DNA of 6,501 nt. Source: Leucothrix mucor. Its GTDB lineage: Bacteria; Pseudomonadota; Gammaproteobacteria; Thiotrichales; Thiotrichaceae. Of the stretch, positions 1 through 6,301 are shown piece by piece (the first letter of the stretch is position 1; every line of letters starts with the position of its first letter). Location: contig DQUJ01000102.1 in NCBI GenBank assembly GCA_015662325.1, positions 1 to 6,501 of the forward strand, written 5' to 3'. Position numbers and translations under genes: made by a program. The notes under the pieces are model-generated. The model worked only from the letters and a program-made list of their open reading frames with translations, was not told the origin of the DNA and did not search any database.

Positions 1-121
1 TGAAGACTCGGCAAAAGTGGAACTGAGAATACCCCGCTACTTTTGCTAGTTGAATAACATTAAATTCATCATCTAAATGTTCTTCAATGTAGTAAGTAAC
101 TTTCCTAATTTGCTTATTCAT
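1..121 (-). CDS. AraC/XylS-family transcriptional regulator, N-terminal fragment
   Basis: Reading the minus strand from the ATG at 121 down to 2 gives 40 uninterrupted codons; the gene continues beyond the window edge. The product begins MNKQIRKVTYYIEEHLDDEF and continues through VIQLAKVAGYSQFHFCRVF. This is the first helix-turn-helix of the AraC/XylS family: an 'YIEEHLD' helix, then 'LAKVAGYS' and the recognition helix 'FHFCRVF'. An in-frame TAA (137-139) lies just upstream, and AGGA (plus-strand TCCT at 128-131) sits 6 nt before the ATG, so this start is well supported. The DNA-binding domain is at the extreme N-terminus. That fits the MarA/SoxS/Rob type, or HTH proteins followed by a GyrI-like ligand domain, rather than classical AraC with an N-terminal sensor; which one cannot be decided here. 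It is divergent from the slt-gsp genes. Whether it controls them is unknown. Confidence 0.85.
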   Translation of the reverse strand, partial: MNKQIRKVTYYIEEHLDDEFNVIQLAKVAGYSQFHFCRVF

Positions 122-232
122 TTGCAGTCCTGTTGATTATGCAAATAAGTATAAGCAGTATTATCGGAGTGTCTCTTCCTCAATTGCTAAAATAGAGATT
201 ATTGTTTGAACGAATTTTGAGCCTAACGCCCC

Positions 233-342
233 ATGCTGTGGAATTAAGCATTCGTGATTCTCATAATGGCTTCCGTAATTTCTTTAAATGACGGCTACTA
301 TATTATATATTTCAAGAAGTTAACCTCTTAATTCCATAACAT
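233..342. repeat. Interrupted 16-nt inverted repeat
   Basis: ATGCTGTGGAATTAAG (233-248) and CTTAATTCCATAACAT (327-342) are reverse complements at 14 of 16 positions, including an unbroken 10-nt core (TGGAATTAAG at 239-248 and CTTAATTCCA at 327-336). Both mismatches are transitions. The arms enclose 78 nt. Just outside them are the similar direct words GCCTAACG (221-228) and GCCCTAACG (344-352). The layout could be a regulatory dyad, a large RNA stem, or a remnant of a small terminal-inverted-repeat element. Nothing in it is coding, and no family is recognised. Confidence 0.5.
314..329. promoter_or_regulatory. 16-bp near-palindrome, possible operator
   Basis: AAGAAGTTAACCTCTT is symmetric about the 321/322 junction in 7 of 8 base pairs, with the single mismatch at 318/325. 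This is the size and symmetry expected for a dimeric regulator site. It overlaps the right arm of the larger inverted repeat, so the two structures would compete if formed as hairpins. It lies about 200 bp from both gene starts. AraC-family sites are usually asymmetric, so it is not assigned to the neighbouring regulator. A chance dyad is possible in AT-rich DNA. Confidence 0.3.
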
Positions 343-450
343 TGCCCTAACGGGTCAGTTAAATCTGTTGTTTCACTCGGCTCAAGCTGTTTTTTTACCC
401 TATTTCTCATGCAAACGTCTCAACTTGAATACTTAGAAAAACATAAATGC

Positions 451-508
451 TTGCATACGCACATGTGCTTATATATTGTCACTCACTCGGGCAATTAATT
501 AATATAAT
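451..508 (+). promoter_or_regulatory. Candidate sigma-70 promoters for slt
   Basis: Two alternatives overlap. TTGCAT (451-456) with a 17-nt spacer to TATTGT (474-479) would start transcription near 486 and give a normal leader of about 36 nt. A perfect TATAAT (503-508) lacks a good -35 at 17 nt. TTGTCA (476-481) is 17 nt from the weaker TTAATA (499-504). Transcription from TATAAT would begin near 515, only about 7 nt before the slt ATG, making a nearly leaderless message. Sequence alone cannot decide which is used. Confidence 0.35.
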
Positions 509-521
509 CTATAAAGTTAAA

Positions 522-2492
522 ATGCAATTCAAATTATTTTTCATCATTCTATTTGTTTTTTTTAGTTTTACAGCACAAGCTGAACAAAAAAATGAGAAAA
601 ACAAAGCACTCAACAGCCAGCAGCAAAACTTTCTGGATACTTACAAAGCCCTAAAAAAAGGCGAGATGATCGACAGTAAAGGTCTTGAAGATTATATTTT
701 ATACCCCTACCTCGAATATCAACGCATTCGGCGACACATTAAACTCACATCCGATAAGTCCTTAGAAAACTATATTAAACGCTATGGCAATACACCCATG
801 GCAGAAAAGCTCTGGACAGTATGGCTGGGGCGAATGGCAATGCGTAAACAATGGCAGGGTGTGGTCGATTATTACAAAGAAGATACGGGCGGCACGGCGG
901 CTAAATGCTACTTTCTACAGGCAAAAATTGAGTTAGCGCTTAAAAATAAAGACAATACAGCGCTTGATGAAAACTTAAATACAGCAAAAGCATTATGGCT
1001 GACAGGGCAGCGTCGCCCTTCTAGTTGTAATGCTTTATTTTCTATTCTCAAACAAAAAGGGCGTATTAATCAAGATGCTTACTGGCAACGCATTGCACTG
1101 GTCATGGAAAAAGGCAAAACGAGCCTTGCCAACCAACTAGCAAAACATTTAAGTACAAACGATCAGAAAAGAGTAAAACTCTGGACTCAAGCACGCAAAA
1201 ACCCCAAGAAAAGTTTGAAAAGTGATTTACTGGATTATCAAAAAGAGCAAACACAAACCAATAAACACCGCAGAAAAATAATCGTCTACGCAATCAAACG
1301 CTTGGCACGAAAGAAACCCAGCGATGCTAAATCTCTTTGGGAACAATTTAAAAAGAAACACGCATTCACCAGCGAAGAAAAATCTAATGTACTTAGCTAT
1401 TTTGGGGTTCGTGAAGCGCTTAACCATAGCCCCTACGCCTTACGCAAACTAGCCTCTATTCCTGCAAAACACCGTAGTGATGATGGCAATGTCTGGATGG
1501 GTCGCATGGCGGTAAGACAAGGCGATTGGCAAAAGGTCATTGATGCTACCAACGCCATGAACGAAGAAGAAAAACAACGCGATGTTTGGCGTTATTGGCG
1601 CGCCCATGCCTTACAGAAAACAGGGCCAAAAGCACCCGGCACCGCACTTTTCAAAACACTCGCCAAAGACGCCTCTTTTTACGGTTTTCTAGCAGCCGAT
1701 CGCCTGAAACTACCCTATCAACGCCTGCTACAAAAACCTAAGGTTTGGTCAGAATGCACGCCCAAAATAGCAGAGTTATCATCCATCAAGCGTGCCGTTG
1801 AACTTTATGCGATTGGTCAACCAAGACTGGCTAAAAAAGAATGGTTTTGGACGCTTAAACATCTGAATAAAAACGGTATTTTAGCGGCATCTGCCTACGC
1901 TATAGATATCAACCAGCCGTTTTTATCTATTATCACTGTTTCTAAAACCAAAGATTGGAACCAAGTCGAGCTACGTTTTCCGCTTCAATATCAATCGCTG
2001 GTAAAATCATCGGCTAAAAAACACAACATCACGCCCGCATGGGTCTATGGCATTATGCGCCGCGAAAGTGCCTTTGATGCAAGAATAGTGTCGAGCGCAA
2101 AAGCACAGGGTTTAATGCAAGTATTACCCAGCACAGCAAAAGGTGTTGCCAAACGTTTAGGAATTACAGATCATCAGAAATCTGATCTTCTTATCCCAAA
2201 GAAAAACGTACATATTGGTAGCGCTTATTTGAGCGGATTATTAAAAAAGTTTAAAGGCAATTATGTGAAAGCCACTGCCGCTTATAATGCAGGACCGAGT
2301 CGTGTGATTAAATGGGCGCCTGATTATAATATTGATGCGCCACGCTGGGTGGAAAGTATTCCCTTTACCGAAACCCGAAAATACGTGCGCGCCGTTATGT
2401 CGTATACTACAATTTATGATTTTAAACTACACCACAAACAAGGTTCGGACTTGCGTTTATCTAAACGTCTTAAGCCTGTTGGCCCTAACTAA
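522..2492 (+). CDS. slt: Soluble lytic murein transglycosylase (Slt70-like)
   Basis: This periplasmic enzyme cleaves the MurNAc-GlcNAc bond of peptidoglycan, leaving 1,6-anhydro-MurNAc ends. Starting at ATG 522 gives 656 residues, close to E. coli Slt70 (645 with its signal peptide). The N-terminus is then a clean signal peptide: basic MQFK, a Phe/Ile/Leu core and cleavage after TAQA (residue 20). The in-frame ATG at 447 would add 25 residues that hide this signal and is less likely; neither start has a good Shine-Dalgarno. Residues about 25-400 are helical and repeat-rich, matching the U-shaped superhelix. About 418-485 match the linker domain (RAVELY at 424-429). About 495-625 are the SLT catalytic domain, with catalytic Glu515 in MRRESAF, GLMQV at 530-534, AYNAGP at 587-592, and the conserved VESIPFTETRKYV near the end. 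All key motifs are intact. It ends 12 bp before gspK, so co-transcription is likely. Placement upstream of secretion genes suggests, but does not prove, a role in opening murein for the T2SS. Confidence 0.95.
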   Translation: MQFKLFFIILFVFFSFTAQAEQKNEKNKALNSQQQNFLDTYKALKKGEMIDSKGLEDYILYPYLEYQRIRRHIKLTSDKSLENYIKRYGNTPMAEKLWTVWLGRMAMRKQWQGVVDYYKEDTGGTAAKCYFLQAKIELALKNKDNTALDENLNTAKALWLTGQRRPSSCNALFSILKQKGRINQDAYWQRIALVMEKGKTSLANQLAKHLSTNDQKRVKLWTQARKNPKKSLKSDLLDYQKEQTQTNKHRRKIIVYAIKRLARKKPSDAKSLWEQFKKKHAFTSEEKSNVLSYFGVREALNHSPYALRKLASIPAKHRSDDGNVWMGRMAVRQGDWQKVIDATNAMNEEEKQRDVWRYWRAHALQKTGPKAPGTALFKTLAKDASFYGFLAADRLKLPYQRLLQKPKVWSECTPKIAELSSIKRAVELYAIGQPRLAKKEWFWTLKHLNKNGILAASAYAIDINQPFLSIITVSKTKDWNQVELRFPLQYQSLVKSSAKKHNITPAWVYGIMRRESAFDARIVSSAKAQGLMQVLPSTAKGVAKRLGITDHQKSDLLIPKKNVHIGSAYLSGLLKKFKGNYVKATAAYNAGPSRVIKWAPDYNIDAPRWVESIPFTETRKYVRAVMSYTTIYDFKLHHKQGSDLRLSKRLKPVGPN

Positions 2493-2504
2493 GTCACATT
2501 AATC

Positions 2505-3710
2505 ATGATAAACCGATCTATTCAACAACTACATGTTAAAAAACAGACAAATCAAAAGCTGTTTAACAAAAGTCAGTCGCCCAAAAAACAAAAAGGTGTG
2601 GCGCTTGTTATCGCGCTCATTATCACCACCATTGCGCTTGTGTTGGCATCTGCCGTGGTTTATCGCCAGCAGTTACATATTCGTTTAACGGGTAATATTT
2701 CCAACTTACAACAGGCTTATCAATACTCAACAGGCATGGAAGATTGGGCAGGCACTATTTTAGAACAAGATTATAAAGATAATCCTAAAATTGATTCCTT
2801 AGATGAAAACTGGGCAACCTTATTACCACCCATCCCCATCCCTGGTGGCACCATGAATGGGCAGTTGTTTGATTTACAGGCACGTATTAACTTAAATTCA
2901 CTGGCCTTAAAACCGACAAAAGCTAAAAAGAAACCCAAGAAAAAAAAACCACAAAACAAGAATGAAGCGCCTATTGATATTGCCAAAATAACGCGCAAAC
3001 AGATCAACGCTATCATTTTAAAAGTTGACCCTGATGAAGAAATGGGGCCAAACACAAATTTTGCAGATATTGTAAAAGACTGGATTGATGCTGATCAGGT
3101 CAATGGCAATAGAATCAGCAGCGATAGTAACGGCAATGGCGGCGGCGCAGAGAGCCCTTATTACCAATCCTTAGAAACACCCTATTTCAGCGCCAGTACT
3201 CCACTCATAAATAGCAGTGAACTATTATTACTGAAAAATATGAATAGTAAGGTTTATGATAAATTACTGCCTTACATCAACACGCTGCCTTTAACCGTTG
3301 ACAATAAGCCAGTCAAAACACCGATTAATGTAAATACTGCATCAAAGGATATTTTTGAAGCAATTGGCTTTAACGCACAAGAAAGTGAAAGTATTATCAG
3401 CTTTAGAGATGATCATAAAAAACCAGACAAAAAAGCCTTTACGGACATAAAAGAGTTTACAAACCTGCCAGAAATTAAAGCGCTTTTTGTTTCTGCGCAG
3501 CCCAACGCTAAACCGCCTGTTCCTCCGCTTATGACTACAGACAACCTTAGTGTTAGCAGTAATTTTTTCTTATTACAGGGTGTGGTTAAAATAAACCATA
3601 CGCGATTATTCATTAATTCTATTTTATATCGGAAAAAGGGTAAGGTTTCTGTCATAATGCGCGACTTTAGCAACCCTAATCGGATTGCCACTTCAGACGA
3701 AGAAAACTAA
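2505..3710 (+). CDS. gspK: Type II secretion minor pseudopilin GspK
   Basis: GspK caps the T2SS pseudopilus with GspI and GspJ, in the periplasm after processing by prepilin peptidase. The cleavage site is KKQKG^VALVIAL at Gly31/Val32, followed by a hydrophobic helix (32-50). Position +5 is Ile, not Glu; lack of Glu5 is the hallmark of GspK among pseudopilins. DLQARINLNSL (about 125-135), the glycine-rich DSNGNGGGAESPYY (207-220) and the SAM/HhH-like INVNTA (274-279) are family signatures; the Asp/Gly-rich part corresponds to the region that binds calcium in other GspK proteins. Length is 401 residues (370 mature), longer than the E. coli protein of about 325. The excess is partly the 31-residue leader, long for this class with no internal ATG, GTG or TTG start, and partly a Lys-rich insert (136-152, ten lysines) encoded over an A9 run at 2940-2948. 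The ribosome-binding site is weak. gspJ is not upstream; slt is. Confidence 0.95.
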   Translation: MINRSIQQLHVKKQTNQKLFNKSQSPKKQKGVALVIALIITTIALVLASAVVYRQQLHIRLTGNISNLQQAYQYSTGMEDWAGTILEQDYKDNPKIDSLDENWATLLPPIPIPGGTMNGQLFDLQARINLNSLALKPTKAKKKPKKKKPQNKNEAPIDIAKITRKQINAIILKVDPDEEMGPNTNFADIVKDWIDADQVNGNRISSDSNGNGGGAESPYYQSLETPYFSASTPLINSSELLLLKNMNSKVYDKLLPYINTLPLTVDNKPVKTPINVNTASKDIFEAIGFNAQESESIISFRDDHKKPDKKAFTDIKEFTNLPEIKALFVSAQPNAKPPVPPLMTTDNLSVSSNFFLLQGVVKINHTRLFINSILYRKKGKVSVIMRDFSNPNRIATSDEEN

Positions 3711-3762
3711 CAAACGGTTTGGCATTATAGTCCCACTTATTAGAGCCTTATATTAAACAAAA

Positions 3763-5016
3763 ATGCAGTTATTATTAATAAAAATAGCATCACTTGATGC
3801 CAATCCCGAATACGCATTACTTGGCAAAAAACAAGCCGAGGATCGCTTTACACCCGGTGATTGGAAAAAAGTCAAATCACTCACTAGCGGTCGGCGTGTC
3901 GTTCTATTGCTACCTGATAACGAAGTGGTGCTAAGTGCTGCCAATGTACCCAGCAAAAACAAAAAACAACTCACGCAAGCAGTGCCTTTTGCATTAGAAG
4001 AAAGCCTTGCAGATGATATAGATGATTTACATTTTTCTATTTACAGTGCTCCTGTTGCTAAAAAAACAGATAAAAGTACGGAAAAAAATCAGGACAAAAA
4101 CAACGACCTGAATTATGTTGCCATTATCAACAGAGCACGTTTAACACAATTTCTCGATAAATTGCACGAAGCGCATATTCCTGTTCATTTTGTATTACCG
4201 CAATTATTCACTTTAGAACAGCATGATAAAAGTTGGGCGTTACAAATTAATGACAATACTGCGCAACTTCGCCTTGATGTGTTTTCTGGTTTTGCCTGCG
4301 AAAAAAACATGCTCGACTTGTTTTTACCCGCACAGTTAGAAAAGCAAATACCCGATGCAATTTACAGTAATTTAAACGGTGATGAATTACCCGCATCTCT
4401 GCTCGAAATGTTTGATGAGATTCCACTTAAAACCAGCCCTGATTCTGCGCTAGTCAAACGCAACAGTATAATGAGCGCCCTGCCTTTAAATTTATTAAAT
4501 GGATTTGTGCGGGACTCAAGAGCATCTAAAATTAATTTTAAACCATGGAAGCCAGCTATGGCATTAGCGGGTATTTTAGGTGCAATTTGGCTCGGTATTT
4601 TAAGTTGGCAAAATGTTAATCTTTCTAAACAAAATAGACAATTAGATGCGGCCATGGGGAAAGTATACAAAGATGCTTTCCCTCAGGGGCGCTTGGTTGA
4701 TCCGCCTCAACAAATGGCAAGCAAGCTGAAAGAGCTACAAGGAAAATCAAAACAAACAATACAATCACCCTTGCCATTGATTGCACAGATCGGGCCTTTA
4801 TTACAAAAACAAAAAGACATGACATTACGTGAAATTCGCTATCAAGAAGATGAATTACGCTTAATTGTACGCTCGCCTAATTTAAATCAGCTTGAAACAT
4901 TTAAAGCCGAAGCCAGCAAAGTCAATATTGATATTGATATAAAAACATCCACCACCACTGCCAACAAAGTAGAGGCCACATTGGTTATTACTTCTAAAGA
5001 GGGCGATGCCGCATGA
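3763..5016 (+). CDS. gspL: Type II secretion assembly-platform protein GspL
   Basis: GspL is a bitopic inner-membrane protein. Its cytoplasmic actin-like domain recruits the ATPase GspE, and its periplasmic domain pairs with GspM. The N-terminal domain (about 1-250) begins MQLLLIKIAS and carries the typical AVPFALEESLADDIDDLHF stretch (73-91). A single transmembrane helix covers about 264-282 (MALAGILGAIWLGILSW). A helical stretch rich in Gln and Lys follows, and the C-terminal ferredoxin-like fold lies at about 342-413. At 417 residues it is of ordinary family size. A Lys/Asp/Asn-rich loop (96-115) lies between the conserved 'LHF' strand and the next conserved helix and is probably disordered. 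The start follows a 52-bp gap after gspK that shows no terminator, no strong promoter and no clear Shine-Dalgarno; the homologous-looking N-terminus still favours ATG 3763. The end overlaps gspM by 4 bp. Confidence 0.93.
   Translation: MQLLLIKIASLDANPEYALLGKKQAEDRFTPGDWKKVKSLTSGRRVVLLLPDNEVVLSAANVPSKNKKQLTQAVPFALEESLADDIDDLHFSIYSAPVAKKTDKSTEKNQDKNNDLNYVAIINRARLTQFLDKLHEAHIPVHFVLPQLFTLEQHDKSWALQINDNTAQLRLDVFSGFACEKNMLDLFLPAQLEKQIPDAIYSNLNGDELPASLLEMFDEIPLKTSPDSALVKRNSIMSALPLNLLNGFVRDSRASKINFKPWKPAMALAGILGAIWLGILSWQNVNLSKQNRQLDAAMGKVYKDAFPQGRLVDPPQQMASKLKELQGKSKQTIQSPLPLIAQIGPLLQKQKDMTLREIRYQEDELRLIVRSPNLNQLETFKAEASKVNIDIDIKTSTTTANKVEATLVITSKEGDAA
4998..5003 (+). promoter_or_regulatory. Ribosome-binding site of gspM
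   Basis: AGAGGG lies inside the end of gspL, 9 nt before the gspM ATG. Together with the ATGA overlap (5013-5016) it indicates translational coupling, suited to proteins that form a heterodimer. Confidence 0.6.
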
Positions 5017-5495
5017 AAAACTGGTATAACTCACTTTCCGCTAGAGAGCGCAACTTGGTTTTTTACGGATCGATCCTATCAGCTATTATCTTGTTCTGGT
5101 TGCTTGTCGCAAAGCCACTTTACAATAAGCATAATAAGCTAACTAAAATGATCCAAAATAAAACCAGTGCACTGGAACTAATGCAGGGACAAAGCGTCCA
5201 AGTTAAACGACTGCAGCAACAAAATTCTGCAAACAAAGCGCCAAAAACATCGGGGAATCCACAACAGTTAGTTGAAAGATCCCTGCAAACGTGGCGTTTA
5301 AAACCCGCATTAGGGCGCATGCAATCACAAGGCTCGAATGCGGTTCGCTTAACACTAAAAGATGCAAATGCAGATCGCTTTATGCGCTTTTTGGATGATT
5401 TAGAAAACAAATACGCATTAGCTGTTGAAAATTTGAGTATGACGGCAGATAAAGAATCGGGACTGGCAGATATTCGCCTTACGGTTAAACGTTAA
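5013..5495 (+). CDS. gspM: Type II secretion assembly-platform protein GspM
   Basis: GspM is a small bitopic inner-membrane protein that binds GspL, and probably GspC, within the T2SS platform. The 160 residues fit the family. There is a short cytoplasmic N-terminus with the characteristic 'LSARERNLV' (8-16) and one transmembrane helix at about 15-33. A periplasmic Lys/Gln-rich coiled-coil segment follows (about 36-70). The C-terminal ferredoxin-like domain (about 88-160) contains LKPALGRMQ and FMRFLDDLENKY, a typical GspM dimerisation region. The ATG shares an ATGA with the stop of gspL and has its own AGAGGG, so equal expression of the two partners is likely. Sequence conservation in this family is low, and the call rests on topology, the N-terminal motif and position after gspL. 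Confidence 0.92.
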   Translation: MKNWYNSLSARERNLVFYGSILSAIILFWLLVAKPLYNKHNKLTKMIQNKTSALELMQGQSVQVKRLQQQNSANKAPKTSGNPQQLVERSLQTWRLKPALGRMQSQGSNAVRLTLKDANADRFMRFLDDLENKYALAVENLSMTADKESGLADIRLTVKR

Positions 5496-5504
5496 AAGAC
5501 TTTG

Positions 5505-5510
5505 AAAGGA
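5505..5510 (+). promoter_or_regulatory. Ribosome-binding site that sets the gspN start
   Basis: AAAGGA is placed 9 nt before the TTG at 5520, the expected spacing. A second in-frame TTG at 5502 overlaps this motif's upstream side and has only a weak purine run before it. The downstream TTG is therefore preferred for gspN. Confidence 0.6.
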
Positions 5511-5519
5511 CATCTAAGT

Positions 5520-6284
5520 TTGAAAAAAATTATTTTTATTGGTCTACTCTCTTTTTTACTCGCCGCGCTCTGGCAACTTCCGCTTTCTTTTGCAAAACCC
5601 TACGCAGAAAAAATGGTGGCTGGGTTAAAACTCACGGGTGTTAGCGGTACTGTCTGGAATGGCACGGCCCGAAATTTAACGATTAATGATAATAATTTAG
5701 GGCATGTAGACTGGAAAGTAAAACCCTTACAAAGCCTCACCTCATTATCCCTTAAATCGACGTTTAACCTCAGTGGAGAACAGATTAGTGCCAACGGAAT
5801 AGCTGCTGTCACTCCGTCGAAAAAATTGATCATTGATAATACAACATTTGATGTAGATGCAAGCTACCTAAACGCTTATCAAAAACATGCAAAGTTAACA
5901 GGCGACATTAAAGGCACTATTAACCACACCGAACTTGATCTTGATTCGAAAGAAAAAAAATTACCCATTCTAGATGCCATTATCGACTGGAAACAAGCCA
6001 CCGTATCCTCTTTATTACTGAATCTAAGCGCGGGCGATTACCACATTGTAATTACGCCAGATTCAGAGGGCTTGCTTATTACACCGTCTTCTAAAGAAGC
6101 ACCTTTGGAGATCAATGGAAAAATAAACTTAAGTAATGATTGGCTACTTCAACCTAACATTAAACTAAAATCAAACGATCAGCGCATTTCTGGCATGCTC
6201 AAATTAGCAGGAAAGACCCAAGCTGATGGCTCGACTCTGATTAATAGCAAAACAAATTTAAAACCATTCTTAAAGATTAAATAA
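5520..6284 (+). CDS. gspN: Type II secretion protein GspN
   Basis: GspN is an accessory T2SS protein, present only in some systems and dispensable in several, anchored in the inner membrane with a periplasmic beta-rich body. Starting at TTG 5520, behind AAAGGA, yields 254 residues, close to the 252 or so of Klebsiella PulN. TTG at 5502 would add six residues and is less well supported; no ATG is available near the start. The N-terminus is KKII followed by a hydrophobic helix (about 3-20). The family signature GVSGTVWNGTARNL is at 40-53, followed by 'GHVDWKVKPLQSL', which is typical of GspN. The remainder alternates short strands, with repeated 'INGKINLS'-like and 'ISGMLKLAG' segments. The gene lies 24 bp after gspM, with no sign of a promoter between them. 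Its exact role in the secreton is not established in the family. Confidence 0.9.
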   Translation: MKKIIFIGLLSFLLAALWQLPLSFAKPYAEKMVAGLKLTGVSGTVWNGTARNLTINDNNLGHVDWKVKPLQSLTSLSLKSTFNLSGEQISANGIAAVTPSKKLIIDNTTFDVDASYLNAYQKHAKLTGDIKGTINHTELDLDSKEKKLPILDAIIDWKQATVSSLLLNLSAGDYHIVITPDSEGLLITPSSKEAPLEINGKINLSNDWLLQPNIKLKSNDQRISGMLKLAGKTQADGSTLINSKTNLKPFLKIK

Positions 6285-6301
6285 TTGATAGCACCCAACC
6301 T

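Larger units (their letters stand above)
122..521. promoter_or_regulatory. Divergent intergenic region without a convincing gene
   Basis: This stretch of about 400 bp separates the minus-strand AraC-type gene from slt. No open reading frame in it resembles a protein; the best is a 21-codon ORF at 266 with no ribosome-binding site. It is AT-rich and presumably carries promoters in both directions. On the minus strand a TATACT (plus-strand 148-153) is a possible -10 for the regulator, placed for a leader of about 20 nt, but no good -35 accompanies it. In the middle lie the inverted repeat and nested near-palindrome listed separately. The right end, 451-508, holds the candidate slt promoters. 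No tRNA, riboswitch or rho-independent terminator was recognised. Confidence 0.6.

Noticed and set aside
266..331. Small plus-strand ORF of 21 codons within the intergenic region
   Set aside because: It has no ribosome-binding site, resembles no known peptide and is within the size expected by chance in AT-rich DNA.
221..364. Possible integron attC site (GCCTAAC at 221-227, GTTAAAT at 358-364)
   Set aside because: The two ends are not mutually complementary (GTTAGGC would be expected), the span is long at 144 nt, and the sequences just inside do not pair as attC arms. The second CCTAACG is in direct, not inverted, orientation.
447..521. Upstream ATG extending slt by 25 residues
   Set aside because: The extension would place non-signal sequence before a textbook signal peptide that begins at ATG 522, and it has no better ribosome-binding site.
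3324..3370. INVNTA motif suggesting a ComEA-type helix-hairpin-helix DNA-binding protein
   Set aside because: The same motif is standard in the C-terminal part of GspK. The prepilin N-terminus, the GGAESPYY region and the downstream gspLMN genes settle the call as GspK.
3711..3762. Possible internal promoter between gspK and gspL (TATAGT at 3726-3731)
   Set aside because: No matching -35 lies at a suitable distance, and the gap is short for a co-directional gene pair, so there is not enough to annotate.
1102..5833. Several minus-strand open frames of 60-100 codons opposite slt and the gsp genes
   Set aside because: Each lies fully antisense to a well-identified gene and shows no recognisable domain, consistent with shadow frames.
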